Shown here piece after piece: positions 23,958 to 35,619 of a stretch of 64,000 bases of DNA. Both the position numbers and the translations under genes were made by a program. The stretch lies in the NCBI GenBank assembly GCA_021234155.1, contig JAJEKV010000175.1, positions 515,815-579,814 of the forward strand, written 5' to 3'. The notes under the pieces were generated by a model that saw only the letters and a program-made list of their open reading frames with translations, made no database searches and was not told where the DNA came from. The first letter of the stretch is position 1. Each line of letters opens with the position of its first letter. This stretch comes from Isoetes taiwanensis. Its lineage: Eukaryota > Streptophyta > Lycopodiopsida > Isoetales > Isoetaceae.

Positions 23958-26483
23958 ATGGATCGAAGCTACGAGGGGAAAGAACAGAGGGGACGAGAAC
24001 GCCCAAAGAAGCGGTTCTGGCCTAGAACAAAGAAGAAGCCTCCTCAGACTAGCGGATCGGGTTCTACAATGACGAGGAAGCCAACAAAAAGAGGCCAATG
24101 GACGGAGGAGCAGATGCTATACGCTCTTGATGAGGTTAATGAACATGGTATTTCAATTAGGGAAGCCGACAGGACGACGGTATCCCGTAATCATCCATCG
24201 AGACTGGTTGTATGGGCGAATTTCCCACAAGACAGATAGACATCCACAGATTCTAACACCGTCCCAAGAAAAGGAACTTGTGGATTGGGCCATAGGGAGG
24301 GCAGAACAGGGGATGGGCGTGACCTTGTCTTCGGTCAGGGAGCGCCCTTAGGAGTGCAGAGACTCTAGATGTCTCACGTGCCCGGGCTGAATCAAGAAAA
24401 CTTGGATAGGTTCTACTCAGGCCTTAAAGAAATATATGATGAGTATAACTTCACTCCTTCAAGGATCTGGAATGCAGATGAGACCAGGATCCAAGCTGGG
24501 AAAGTAAAGGGGCTAAAGATAATCGCAAGGAAAGGTGAGAATAGGGTTAGTGAGCTGGTCATGAATACTAGGGAATGGGTTACAATCTTAGTGTGTGTAA
24601 ATGCAGAAGGGTTTAAAATACCCAGTATGTACATTTTCAAGGGAACTAGGATGAGGCAGGACAACATATCCAGGTGTGAAGAGGGGGCAATTCAGGCTGT
24701 CCATCAGTCAGCTTGGATGACAACTGAACTCTTCAAGTCTTGGTTGTCTCACTTCCAATGTAGAGTGTCTGGAGGAGTGTCACCTGAACGACCACATCTG
24801 ATTTTGTTTGATGGGCATGGAAGCCAAAGACATGGGAATACATTTTGCATTACTGCCTGCACATACATCACATAGGCTGCAGCCACTAGATGTCTCATGC
24901 TTTGCGCCTTTCAAGGCAGCATTCAAAAGATTGAGGGCTGAATACATGGTAAGAGGCAGATCTGAACCTAAGAGGGAGGATATAGCTGAATTGATATCCA
25001 TGTCCATGGCTGCAGGGTTAACAGTAGCAAATATAAAAGCCGGTTTCATGGCTACAGGGATATGGCCATCCAATCCGACAAGGGTAGTGCCTGGAAAGGA
25101 AGGCAGTAGACTTGCTTAAGATGAAGTTTATGTGCTAGCACCATTACCCGATCAACCACCAGGAATTGATGATGGATTGGCTATCCCCATTGTGCAACCT
25201 GCAGCAAATGAGAGTGCACACATAGATGATGTTGATAGGGTTGAACCAATTGGACAACCATGTGACCAAGGGCTGAACATAGAGGGTTTCAACATGCAAG
25301 AAGTTGACTTGCAATGGGAGGAACATGTGCAAGCCACATGTGACCATGCAAACAAATAGCTTGGGAACAATGCAAAGCAAGTCTTGCTTCATAGGGTGGC
25401 AGCTGATCAAGCTCCAAGCCAGCAAGCATCTCAGGTTGCATCAAGTCAGGGCACCCGAGATGTAATAAGGAGGAGGAGGGAGATTGCACCTAATCTGCAT
25501 GGAAGAGTACACATTAGCAGCAATGAATTCTCCCAAGCACTTGCAGCAGAAAAGGCAAGAAGAGAGGCGGCTGAGAGACTTAAGGTCCAAGTCGCCCTTT
25601 AAGAAAGTGGATGCAAACGTGAGAAAATTGGAAGGAAGAAGCCAGCCAGCTGCCGCAAAACAGGATAGAGAAGGAAAGTAGGAAGCAGGCAGAGGCTTTG
25701 TATGAGGAGATCACCAGAAGGCTGAGGGCATTTATGTATCCAGCAGGACAATCCAGGGTGAGAGCCATCTTTGGCTGCCAAAGGCCATTGAATGAGGCAG
25801 CAAAGGCCAGGAGGTTGGCTGCAATGAAAAGGATGAGAGAAAGGCAAGGCAGGGCAAGGCAGGTCATTAGGGAGGATGACAATTCGGAGACTTGTGTGCC
25901 CAACAGCCAGAATGACGAGGTGGGGGTCATCCAAGTGCCTGGAGAGCAGGCAGGTCTTGAACACCTAGTAGCTCCTCCAACACAAACCCTGGACATAGGT
26001 TGTAGTCTTGAAGACACCCACATATGTGAGGGAGATGGGGTGCATCCTCAATCAATTAGCATAGAGGGCTGCATCCTTTGGTCAGACCTACACCCAACAA
26101 AGTCAGCAAACATCCGTTCACCTTTGAAGAGATGGGACCTTGCCACCAAACAAAGAACATTCAACCCCTTAGCTAATTCTTTTGAGGATGGATACACAAG
26201 GCTGGATAAACTATGCGGTAACAAACACGGGACCGAAAATGATGAAGTCGGGGCAATTGACAAGGCGGACATATTAGGAGATGGTGAGATTGGAGTTGAT
26301 CTGGGAAGCTCTTGCCTGACAAAGGGGCATGGGACGAGGGCTTCTTTAGAGCATGGAGGTCCTGCATGTATCTTGGAGGGAATTCATTGTTGTAATGTTG
26401 TGCTCAATCTTCTTAGTATACTTTTGGTATTGCAGGTAAATGAGGCAACACCAGAGCTGCCTTTGAACACGGCCTTAGCGTAA
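23958..26483 (+). pseudogene. pogo/CENP-B-like (Tc1/mariner superfamily) DDD transposase, frame-broken
   Basis: The transposase would bind terminal repeats and cut and rejoin DNA. Near 24070-24350 is an N-terminal helix-turn-helix of Psq/CENP-B type (RGQWTEEQMLYALDEVNEHG, then a DWLYGR block in the next frame), followed by a second HTH-like segment. The DDE_1-type catalytic core has D in WNADETR (GAT 24477-24479), D in LILFDGHGS (GAT 24810-24812) and D in HRLQPLDVSCFAPFK (GAT 24889-24891). A C-terminal lysine/arginine-rich, partly coiled-coil tail extends to 26483. Frame changes occur near 24165, 24355, 24830 and 25600, with in-frame stops at 25117-25119 and 25357-25359. Compared with relatives as I know them, the stretch between the second and third Asp appears several residues short. 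The start could be 23958 or 24070. No terminal inverted repeats were found. Confidence 0.8.
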
Positions 26484-26884
26484 TTGGGATGCATCACGAT
26501 TCGCAGGGAGAGCATAGAAGAGTAGTAATTTGATCTACAAAAGATTTTGCAAAAGGAGGATGACTCCACATGTTTTGTTAAGCTAGCAAACATGTTTTGT
26601 TAATGTCGAGCAAGCAAATGGACATAAATTTCATAGTTAAATACATGAACACAAACTCTTTTGGGATTTCCACTAGGAAATTAAATTTCATTTGAAGTGT
26701 CGGGCAAATACATTGTTGCATGCAAATATTTGCATTTACAAAACACTAAACCAAAAATGGCACCATGCCTGTTTCCAAAATACAGCAAAATAAAAACTAA
26801 AAAAAACTAAAAAAAACTAAAAAAACAAGGCAGGGCAAAACATAGGGTCGTCCAGTGTGCCAAGGTTCACCAGAAGGCTTGTGC

Positions 26885-27220
26885 TTAGGTCTCTTGATTG
26901 ACAGGGCTCTCAAACTTGACGTTATCCCCCTCAGCAACCGTGACTTGGCAGTGGACCAGATCATGCTCCCCCTTTGCATGCTGTATCTGGTCACAAATCT
27001 CCAGTGTGACCAGCACATTCAGATTTGACCCCGCAGCAGCAGATATCTCTTCGCGGTTCACCAGACAATTTTTCAGAGAAAATGATCCAACCTCCTCTGT
27101 CTGCACAGAGGCATCAGAAGTTCGGCGCTCCCTCTTCTTCGATGGGGAGGGCGTGCCTGGAGGGGGCTTACGGTAACTCCCGCCTTGGATACAATGACCC
27201 TTCCTCCAAGAACCTTCCAT
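26885..27220 (-). CDS. Hypothetical protein, 111 codons
   Basis: The longest clean frame next to the pogo-like transposase, convergent with it. The N-terminal half is basic and rich in P, S, K and R (a possible nuclear localisation stretch around SPSKKRERR). The C-terminal half is acidic and aliphatic. No family recognised. It could be a second ORF of the transposon on the opposite strand, an exon of a host gene, or chance. Confidence 0.3.
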   Translation of the reverse strand: MEGSWRKGHCIQGGSYRKPPPGTPSPSKKRERRTSDASVQTEEVGSFSLKNCLVNREEISAAAGSNLNVLVTLEICDQIQHAKGEHDLVHCQVTVAEGDNVKFESPVNQET

Positions 27221-28500
27221 ATGCTGTGGTCGAAAAAAGAAAGGTTAGATAGACTGAAACCCCGCGACAACTAGATGGACCGTAATCCGTAATAGAGATC
27301 ACCTCGACGACGGAGTTGATCGAGCATGACCACGAATCCGGGGGAGTCGAGAATTGCGGGAAATCGGGCCGACATGACCATATAATGCAAGGCCAAGACT
27401 TTTATATAGCGAAATTGAGATGATGAGGGCCCCGACCCCATTTGTGCGAGGCATTACAAACCGTAACCCTTTCAAATCATCCGAGGAAGCCGATTAGGGT
27501 AGATGAAACGCTTGGAGGAGATATTCTTTGGCAAAACCTCGAGATAGGGCCAAATTGGGTAGCGGATGATGGTCCCCGCGATCCTCGGCGAGCCGACCGC
27601 TGGGTCATGATGGAGGCCGCTGCGATCAGCGAAGCGCCGGGCGCGAGTGAGGGCCTAAGAGTGAAGGTGCCATCACGGGTAGGTTAGCAACGCCGGTGAT
27701 CTAACCGCTGGGTCGCTGAATAGGGTTAAGCCCAACGGGCCCCTAGGATGCCATAATATCGACTCCCGACTACGCCGCACGATAGGTGGCTGGCGCAGGC
27801 GTGGGGCCGTTGGAGGGGCGAGAGCGGGCCACATCCCCGGCGTTAGTGGTTAGATATACCACGATGGGGGCACTTACACCCCCCTAACTTTGGAGGCCCA
27901 TAACTTGCTAACGGTAGATAATTTAAAGGCAATTTTTTGATAGGCTTATAGTATATCTGATTAGGTATCCAATGATACCTGGATTGATTCAATTGGACAG
28001 TTTTTTGGCATATTAATGGGTGCGCGCCTCTTATATGCGCGGAACATGGCAACCATACCCTATTGAGCAGGACAGCTTTTAATTATAGCACAAGACTTTT
28101 TTGCTTGTGTGAGCCGCAAGGACGGTACTCAAAATTCTCAAAATTCGCATTTTTTCTCAAAGTAATGCATAAAATAAATGAAAGATAATCTTTAGCAAAA
28201 ACCTTAATCATATTTGCTTGGAACCGCTTGAATAAGTTTGGAATTGCAGTAGCAAGTACAAACCTAACTCCTTCTTTCTCTTTCAATTTTACAAAAGATT
28301 TTCTAGTTTTACAAAAATATTCAATTGATTTTCCACTAGTTTAAATCCGCAGCAGAACTTCTTTACTTCTTTGCCTATGTGATATCTAGCATTTTGTACT
28401 TACCCATTCAGGTTGCGTCATTTTCCCATCCTTCTCTCTCTAATGCTTTTCCATCCTCCTCTCTCTAGTGCCTTGGGCTACTCTCTCTCTAGGGTTATGG
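27221..28500. other. Unassigned region, partly GC-rich
   Basis: 27400-27840 is GC-rich with many CGs. 27840-28330 is AT-rich. 28380-28500 is pyrimidine-rich with repeated CTCTCTCTAG blocks leading into the tandem units. No gene is supported. Confidence 0.4.
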
Positions 28501-28975
28501 ATTTGCCTACACTCTCTCACTAGTGTTTTGCTTCTAAAACTTAAATTGTTGTCCAGACGACATTTTTGAGTCCCTGTTTTGGATTCTTAACATCCAAAAC
28601 TTCCTTTGAGCAACACTTCGCTATTGCTGATATGCTCACGAGGGTTTTGCGCCCAGGGCTCAAATTGTTCTGTGAACGACGTCTCAAGTCCACGTTTTGG
28701 ATTCTAAACATCCAAAACGTCCTTTGAATAACACTTCTCTCTTGCCTATTCTCTCATTCGGGTTTTGCTTCCAGTGCCTAAATTGTTATGCAATCGACTC
28801 TTTTGAGTTCTCGTTTTAGATTCTAAGTATCCAAAATGTCCTTTGAGAAACACTTCTCTCTTGCCTATCTTCTCTTTAGGGTTTTGGTTCTGGAGCCCAA
28901 ATTGTTGTGCAAACAATGTTTTTGAGTCCCCGTTTTGGATTCTAAGTATCCAATATGTCCTTGAGCAACGCCTCT
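28500..28975 (+). repeat. Four tandem 118-119 bp units
   Basis: The anchor TTTTGGATTCT (with variants) recurs with starts near 28581, 28699, 28818 and 28937, a period of 118-119 bp. Each unit also has CTCTC...GGGTTTTG, AAATTGTT and CCTTTGAG-like blocks in the same order. The array ends about 50 bp before the ATG at 29026. Monomer arrays immediately upstream of an ORF are known as promoters of some retroelements; that role here is inference. Confidence 0.8.
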
Positions 28976-29025
28976 GCTTTGCCCTAATCTCTACTTGGAC
29001 CCCAATTCACACATCTTAAACAGCC

Positions 29026-29513
29026 ATGGCCACTTGCAGAGCCCCCTATCTTGACCCCATTTGGATGGAGACACCCATCAAACCACAACCCAACCCTAGA
29101 CACCCTCTCCCCCCCAAAGACCCAGCCTCATGCCCAAACGCACCCGATGGGCCACCACAAAAACAGGCCAGACCAGACAACAAAGGCAAGGGAGAAGCCT
29201 CTTCCATGAAAAGGGAGGCACGAGCAAAGGCTCAATCAATCAAATCAGCTCGGCGGTGGTTGGCTAACGCCAGGTCCAACGGCAAACCAGGCATAGATGA
29301 GGCCTGGAAACAGCTCGAGGCAAGAACTGCAAGTAACAGTACTCGAATTGCAGGCCTAATAGAAAAAGTGAAGTCGTCACTCTCCTAGGGGCTCAGAAGG
29401 CAATTAGCAATGGAGAAACAACGGATTGTAGAGATGGAGACCCATACACAGTGGATGGAAGACAGCAAGCAGGGTGTCGATGACCTATAGGCCCGCATGG
29501 ACTCCCCCTCCAC
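29026..29513 (+). pseudogene. Coiled-coil ORF, 5' part (split by element G2)
   Basis: The frame opens at ATG 29026 with a proline-rich N-terminus, then a basic linker (KKQ/KGKGE-type), then a helix-rich segment. It contains TAG stops at 29386-29388 and inside a VDDL-stop-ARMD context near 29490, both explicable as CAG-to-TAG. It runs in frame to 29513, where G2 is inserted, and resumes in frame at 40647. The family is not recognised. A Gag/ORF1-like protein of another retroelement or a host coiled-coil protein are both possible. The tandem array just upstream may be its promoter. Confidence 0.5.
29509..29513. repeat. Target-site duplication TCCAC (left)
   Basis: TCCAC lies directly before the 5' LTR and matches 40642-40646 exactly. 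Confidence 0.85.
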
Positions 29514-31946
29514 TGCTGCCACTCATGGCAGCATGGAAGAACCATTAGCATTTTCAAACACATGGTTCAATAAGTACATAAGGAGTATTTGAAGTTGCAA
29601 CTTTGAAGATCTTTCAAAAAGCTACAAAAGACACAAGGACTTGAAGAACCAAAGAAGGACATTCACTTGAGAAAACATCAAAGGAGTATTTTGGCTAAAT
29701 GGAAGGTCACAAGGCAAGTTACTAAATTTGAAGCCCTATTGAAGATTTGCAAGATCACAATTTGGTATGACATTTCTGATTTGAGCATTGAAGTTGATAT
29801 TCTAAAGTTCTTAAGGAATTTGCCTAGCCATTCTTTCTCATTCTATATCTTTTGAGTCTTTCTCTCCATTCCATGTCTAGCCTTCCTTTTTCCACACTTC
29901 CATCTCTTCTCATTACATACTATGGTGTTGGTAACATTTTTTCCCTAGTCAAAAGAAACACACACTCCATGCTCCATCCACCCACTCACCAAAGTCAAGC
30001 ATTAGGGAGCCTCATGAATTCATTTCAAAAAGTACCTAGAGTTATACTTACTAGGTTTTACAAAAGAAGGACAAAAAGCAAGACATGTCCAACTATGCAA
30101 GAAATGAGCTCCCTAGTAGCATTTCATGTCAAAAAGAAAATTGCAAAAGATACAAACATCCACTTCATCATTCATAATTCCACTTCACCATTCATATCAC
30201 ACGTGTCACCCATATCATCCATACTTCATGCCACTTCACCAAAATCATCATTTTTGACTAGGGAAAAGATGGTTACCAACCCTTAAGTGCCACATCTTCA
30301 CCATTTTTACGCCACCTCACCAAGCCCCATGCTTAGTCATTTTTTTCCAAAAAAACAAAATATTCCATTTGAAAATTTGATGATACTATCGATAGCCCAC
30401 ATGAAAAACATGCCACCGGACACAAACATTTTTTGAAAAAGAGGTTATATTGACCTTCTAAATGGCCTTCTTGGGGGCTGCGGCCTTTTTGAAAAAATGA
30501 TAAAACCTACCTACATCTACCCCCCCATTCATCTACCCTCTCATCCTCACGCAAGTGGCGTCCCCCGGCATGCCAAGTCGAAACACGAACGAAGCTTGGC
30601 GTGGGAGGAGACCACGAATCGAAGAAGGACCGGTCAATGGATCTATATTTATACCTTGGCTTCTTTTTCCATTCCATTTTGTGGGATATCTCTTCACAAG
30701 AAAAACAAGAACCCTAAGATTTCAAAAGGCCAAGAAACGGATTTTAGTAGTGGGAACTACCTAATCATGACTGCACCCTCCGATTTAACTTGAGGGATCC
30801 CAAGAACTCCAAACCCGTGCCAAATGATCGGATAATCTGTTGGATCTTGCAAGAATTGGAACAAACCAAGCATTTTAAAAGGGGCAAATCGACCAGGGAA
30901 ATTTCAAGGGCTTTTGCGCATTTGGGGAGATTGGGGATGCGAAATACACGCCAATACGATCTTCGCTTGTGAATTCGACCTTCCTTGCTGCATCAATTTA
31001 CTTGATTGAGCAAGAAAAGTGACCAATTATTCATCCGGATCACGGAAGTATTATTGACTCGAATTGTGAGTTATTTTGAAATTATGTGAAACTCGTATGA
31101 TTTGTTAAGTGAATGAAAATCCGACTTTGGTAAAATTTCCTTTTCTCAACTTCCTTTTCAAGAAAGTTATGCATATCTCTTTAAATGTTGTTCTAGTTTT
31201 TTCTTTTGCTTATTAGGAAGATCCCCTTTAGGCTTCATAAGAATAGTCATCTTGCATTCAAAAGAAAATATAAAACATATAAATATTTGTCAAAGCTAAG
31301 TCCTATCTATCCTGATAAGAGTCAAGAAAGAAAACTATCTTTTTCGCTACAAAAACTCTCTAAAAGGTTCGGTCCATATGTTATTGTCAAAACCTCAAAT
31401 TAATTCTCTTCTATTATTCCTCGTGAAAAACAAAAAAACATATACATAAATATCCCCTCATCAAAAACACATTGTCATTCATTGGTATTACTCCTCATTC
31501 ATTCAAGATTCAAAGTAAACCCCAAAAAAAGGTGTTGCACTTTACCTACAAGAACAATCGATCGGTCCCGGTTGTCCCGGATCAAAAATAATATCTCCAG
31601 AACATTTGAGAATTTTACTCTCTCACGAGAGTATTGACCAATTTTTGACTAGGTCGCATAGATTTTTCAAGCATCTAGAACCGCTCTCGACTTCAAAAAA
31701 GGATTTTGCACTCTTTTAATATCAAGTGTTGGGATCACACTCATACTTTTTCCCAAGTAAAATTCACCGAGTTATTTGTGCTTGGTATTGAAAAGAGTAA
31801 ATGGTTTTTCTTGAAATGGGAAAGTCTGTATACTGTGCTTGTGGTGAAAAGTTTTTGCAAGATTTAGGTTTAGAGTGGTTGCCCTGAAGCAAACCGGAGG
31901 TCCTAAACCATTCTAGTTGAGGGTTTTGCCAGGATTACCCTCAACA
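29514..31946 (+). repeat. 5' LTR of G2
   Basis: 2433 bp, beginning TGCTGCCACTC and ending CCCTCAACA. It matches 38228-40641 along its full length with small indels. Frames inside (for example 29852-30286) are not maintained between the two copies and are treated as non-coding. Confidence 0.9.
30641..30655 (+). promoter_or_regulatory. TATA box in G2 5' LTR
   Basis: ATCTATATTTATACC occurs identically at the equivalent place in the 3' LTR (about 39344-39358). It is a likely core promoter about 1.13 kb into the LTR. Confidence 0.5.
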
Positions 31947-33478
31947 TCTTGGAGGCTCCCTACCGGAGATCAAGCGGTTCTTGGGAACTATGGCTCTAGA
32001 CCTAAATATCTTGAAACATATCAGACCATGCCGAGGTACAAGACAATACAGTAAACACAAGCTACTCCTCAAGGTGTATCTGTACATCCCAATAAGTCGA
32101 AATCTCAATGCTAGTATGCCCTGCCAATTTTTGAACTCAATGTCCCTATTCCTGTTCCTACATTTGATTCTAGCATGAGTGCTAACAACTTCCTTAAGAT
32201 CTTTTGATGAATATTATCAAGAATACCTGACACAAGAAAGGGACTAAGTTTGCTTGAATTCAAGAAGTGCTTCAAAAAATGATGAAGTAAGGGCTTGGTT
32301 GGAGCATGTGATAAGTGATGGTATCAAATTATGGGATGAAATTGTCAAAAAAGGTTTTATCTAGATTCTTAAGGTTTATGACCCCTCAAGATCTCATTTT
32401 TGAATTACAAACCTTCATATTAGAAATGGTGAGACCTGTTTCACCAATATGTGGAAAGATTTCATGTGTACTTAACAAAATGCCAAAATAATCAAGTACC
32501 TAACCATACATTACACCTTGTTGCATCTTTCATAAGGGTCCGACCGTAGATCAAGAGTACACAGTGAAGATGCTAAAGATTTACAAACGTGGAGGGGTTT
32601 GCAACCATCCATAAAGTTTTTAACAAGGCCATTGAGATTGCTGGATGTGCTTTCCTATTTACCGCTGGGGATGATACTCATAAACCACTAATGATCCTTC
32701 TTCCCCAGATTTTGAACAGGAATATGGGTGCTGATGCTATACCAAAGATAAAGAGGCCGTACAAAAAAAGATAAGAAGAAACCAAGGCTACTGAAGAATC
32801 GACAAGATCGCTTTGCATTACCAAGGCAGTAGATTGACAAAGTTGTCAGGTTTTACTTGAGGTGCCAACATCTTCAAGAATTGAAAGCATCTAGACCCGA
32901 AAGAAAAGTTATCCCCTTTGTGCACATTGTATGAGAGAAACACATTCTTCTGATATTTGTTGGTAGTGCAGGATATGCCTCAAATGCAACAAAGAGAGGC
33001 CATTATGGAAAAAGAGTGTCCCTGTTTGTGCCTTTTGTAAAGCTACAGACATTATGAAGACAGATGCAAGTGTTAAAGAGTATTTTGCAAAGACAGAGAA
33101 AGCCAAAATCGCGGAGCCTACTAAGCCACCGCCAAATATTTGTTGGGGTTAGCTATCCTATCAGATTTATGCAGGAATTTGAAGAACAGGAAGAAATTAT
33201 GGTCGCGGCATACAAGGGGAATGAAAGACAAGGGGTTATCTCAAGAAGAAATAGAAGCTATTTGTTAAAAGGTAAAATGAGTGAAAACAAACCCCGCACA
33301 AGATGGGCAAGCAGCTTTGTACCTCCCCGTGTCTTTGTTAAATTCCTAAAAAAAAAGATAAAGATGGTGATGACTTTGAAGTACTTATGAAAAAAAATTC
33401 TAAAGTTAGTGTAGATTTGCTCACATTATTAAGGATTGCACCCACTTATAGAAAAGAAGATGCTTAACTTGACTCAAG
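31947..33478 (+). pseudogene. G2 leader and gag remnant
   Basis: The stretch begins TCTTGGAGGCTCCC right after the LTR, where the primer-binding site should lie; I cannot assign the tRNA. Short frames (31981-32178, 32589-32774, 33064-33390) are interrupted by many stops and carry no zinc knuckle that I can see. Position between 5' LTR and protease identifies it as gag. Too decayed for domain assignment. Confidence 0.5.
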
Positions 33479-33712
33479 ATGAACAGGTTTGTCTCACACA
33501 AGAGGAACAAATTGGCGTTTACAAATCACATTGAGGAGCAAATGCTAGTACAAGATGAACATGATCCTGGTGCCTTCACATGTGCCCAACATTGGAAGAA
33601 AGCTTTGTCTAAGGTATTGTTGGATGGGGATCACCTCCTAAATGTTATGCCACATCATGTGATGAAACAATGTGGCTTAGAGGTAGACAAGAAAGCTCCT
33701 ATGGAACTTTGA
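33479..33712 (+). pseudogene. G2 aspartic protease
   Basis: The frame contains SKVLLDGDHLLNVMPHHVMKQCGLE. LLDG(G/S)-x-x-N-x-M-P is the typical active-site stretch of plant Ty3/gypsy proteases, followed by the HHVMKQCGL helix. The usual D-G-G/S reads D-G-D here, which may be a base error or inactivation. It precedes the extra RNase H domain by about 400 bp. Confidence 0.65.
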
Positions 33713-34094
33713 AATCTTTCTCTAATTCAAGAATTAATCCCATAGGGATTGTAAGTAAAGTACCAATAGATATTGAAGGAATTGTTGTGGTTGCTAATTT
33801 TGTTGTGGTTGCATTTGAAGGAATGGATGAGAAAGGAGATATTTATGATTTACTTTAGGGAAGAAGATGGTCATCCAACGGTAGATGCCAGACCCTGTTT
33901 GGTCAAAGGGGAATGTACCATAACCGATGGAAGAAAAAAAACGGTTGTTATCTACAACAAGCTTGGGGAGTTTGATTCTTTTAACTTCATTGAAGAAGAT
34001 GTGTTGATATCCAATCAACTTGGGGTATATGAAATTACCATGACCAATATGGGGGTGGATACAAGTCCAATTAAGGTATGCAATGTACACCGGG

Positions 34095-34500
34095 GAATAA
34101 ACTTTGCTTATTTATGGTTTGATGGTGGTGTCTCTAAGAAATTGAGTATAGCTTCTTCTGCTGCCATTCTTAAGGACAGTCAAAGCAAACTAATGGCAAA
34201 AGTTGGCGTAATTCATCAAACGCTACTTCTAACATGGCGAATATAAAGCTTTGATATTTTGGGCTACAAGAGGCTAAGCACTTAGGTGTTACCGACATCA
34301 TTGTATTTGGAGACTCTCGCCTTGTATGCGTGCAAATTTTGGGGAATATCAAAACGAAAAATGAAGAAATGATTATGCTTAGGGATCAAGCACTAGGGGA
34401 ACTATCAACATTTGCATCCACAGGGAGCTACTTCATGTCACCGTAGAAAGTTCAATGAAGAGGCTGATACCTTGTGTAAAAGTGTTTTGCTCGAACATTT
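34095..34500 (+). pseudogene. Extra RNase H-like domain (aRNH-type) upstream of the RT
   Basis: The blocks are FDGGVSKKLSIASSAAILKD (first Asp, codon near 34121), an (A)EYKAL block at about 34237-34252 after a one-base slip, LGVTDIIVFGDSRLV (third acidic residue, about 34311), and HREFNEEADTL-type sequence (last Asp, about 34462). This is the D-E-D-D order of RNase HI-fold proteins of the kind plant retroelements have acquired in addition to their own. In the Tat elements I know, the extra domain sits after the native RNase H. Here it lies between protease and RT. Frames shift twice, but all four acidic positions can be located. Confidence 0.72.
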
Positions 34501-34639
34501 GGGCAGGCTGCGCTATCAAGGAGGAAGAATTGAGGAAGAAGAACTCAAACAACTACATCCTATATTGGTAATCAATGCTAGCAAATGAAAAACAAGGTTA
34601 GAGAAATTAAGATAGAAAAAATGGACAAGAAAGAACTCT

Positions 34640-35600
34640 TTATGTTGGTGATATGTTTGAGGAAAAAAGTGAATGCATGGTAATAGATTTCTTCAAAGAA
34701 TGGAAAGATGTTTTTGCATGGGATTATAATGAACTGATTGGTGTTGATAAAAACATTTGTGAATTTGAAATAAAAATTAAGGAAGGTGTCAGCCCCTGCG
34801 TGATGCAAAAAAAACTAAGAAGGATTAATGTGGCCTTGCTAGACTTGATTAGAGAGGAGTTACTAAAATGAAAGATGCAGGTGTGATCACTTTGGAAATT
34901 TCAAATCCGTAATGGTTATCATGCATTGTGCCTGTTGAAAAAAGAACAAAACTATCGAATTTGTATTGATTACGTGAGAGATTTGAACAAGGCCACTGTT
35001 AAAGACCCAAGCTACCCCTGCCTTTTTGAAGAGGTTTTACATCTTGTTGCGGGGGAAAGAGACATACTCTTTTTGGATGGCTTCTGGGATTTAACCAAAT
35101 TTCTCGTTAAGCTAGAAGATCAACCAAAAAACAACTTTCATCACTCCATGGGGAACTTTTGCTATGAAGAGAATGCCTTTTGGTTTGATGAATGCTCCAA
35201 AGAACTTTTCAAAGAACAATGGATACTATATTCAAGGATATGCCTCCCCTTTTGCTTTTAGAGTTTTTCTTGATGATCTCTGTTTGGGATCAGCCTTGAG
35301 AGATCATTTCAATTATCTAACTAAGATATGTGGCATGTGCAGGAAGGGAGGAGTAAGTTTAAACCCTAAAAAATGTGTATTTCTATGCTCTAAGGGAGGA
35401 TTGTTAGGGCATGAGATCTCCTCTAAAGGGATTCAAGTGGCTGAGAGCAAAGTGGAAGCATTAAAAAAGCTTGCATCACCAAAAACTGTCAAGGAAGTAA
35501 AAAGTTTCCTAGGTATGGTAAGTTTTTTAAGAATGTATGTTCCTCACTTCTCTAATACTGTAGCTCCTATATCTGATCTCACCAAGGTAGGCAAATACAC
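34640..35600 (+). pseudogene. G2 reverse transcriptase
   Basis: The opening block FKEWKDVFAWDYNEL is the usual start of Ty3/gypsy RT. It is followed by YRICIDYVRDLNKAT, MPFGLMNAPKNF and the catalytic box VFLDDLCLGS (FLDD, about 35265), then LNPKKCVFLCSKGGLLGHEIS and the thumb (VKEVKSFLGMVSFLRMYVPHF). It copies element RNA into DNA. There is a stop at 34869-34871 and frame shifts near 34910 and 35140. From 35164 the frame is open through RNase H into integrase. The second half is well preserved. Confidence 0.85.
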
Positions 35601-35619
35601 CAAGCATGAGAGTAAGTTA

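Noticed and set aside
29852-30286. 144-codon frame inside the G2 5' LTR
   Set aside because: The equivalent 3' LTR has a different, shifted frame. The composition is that of untranslated sequence, so it is a chance ORF.
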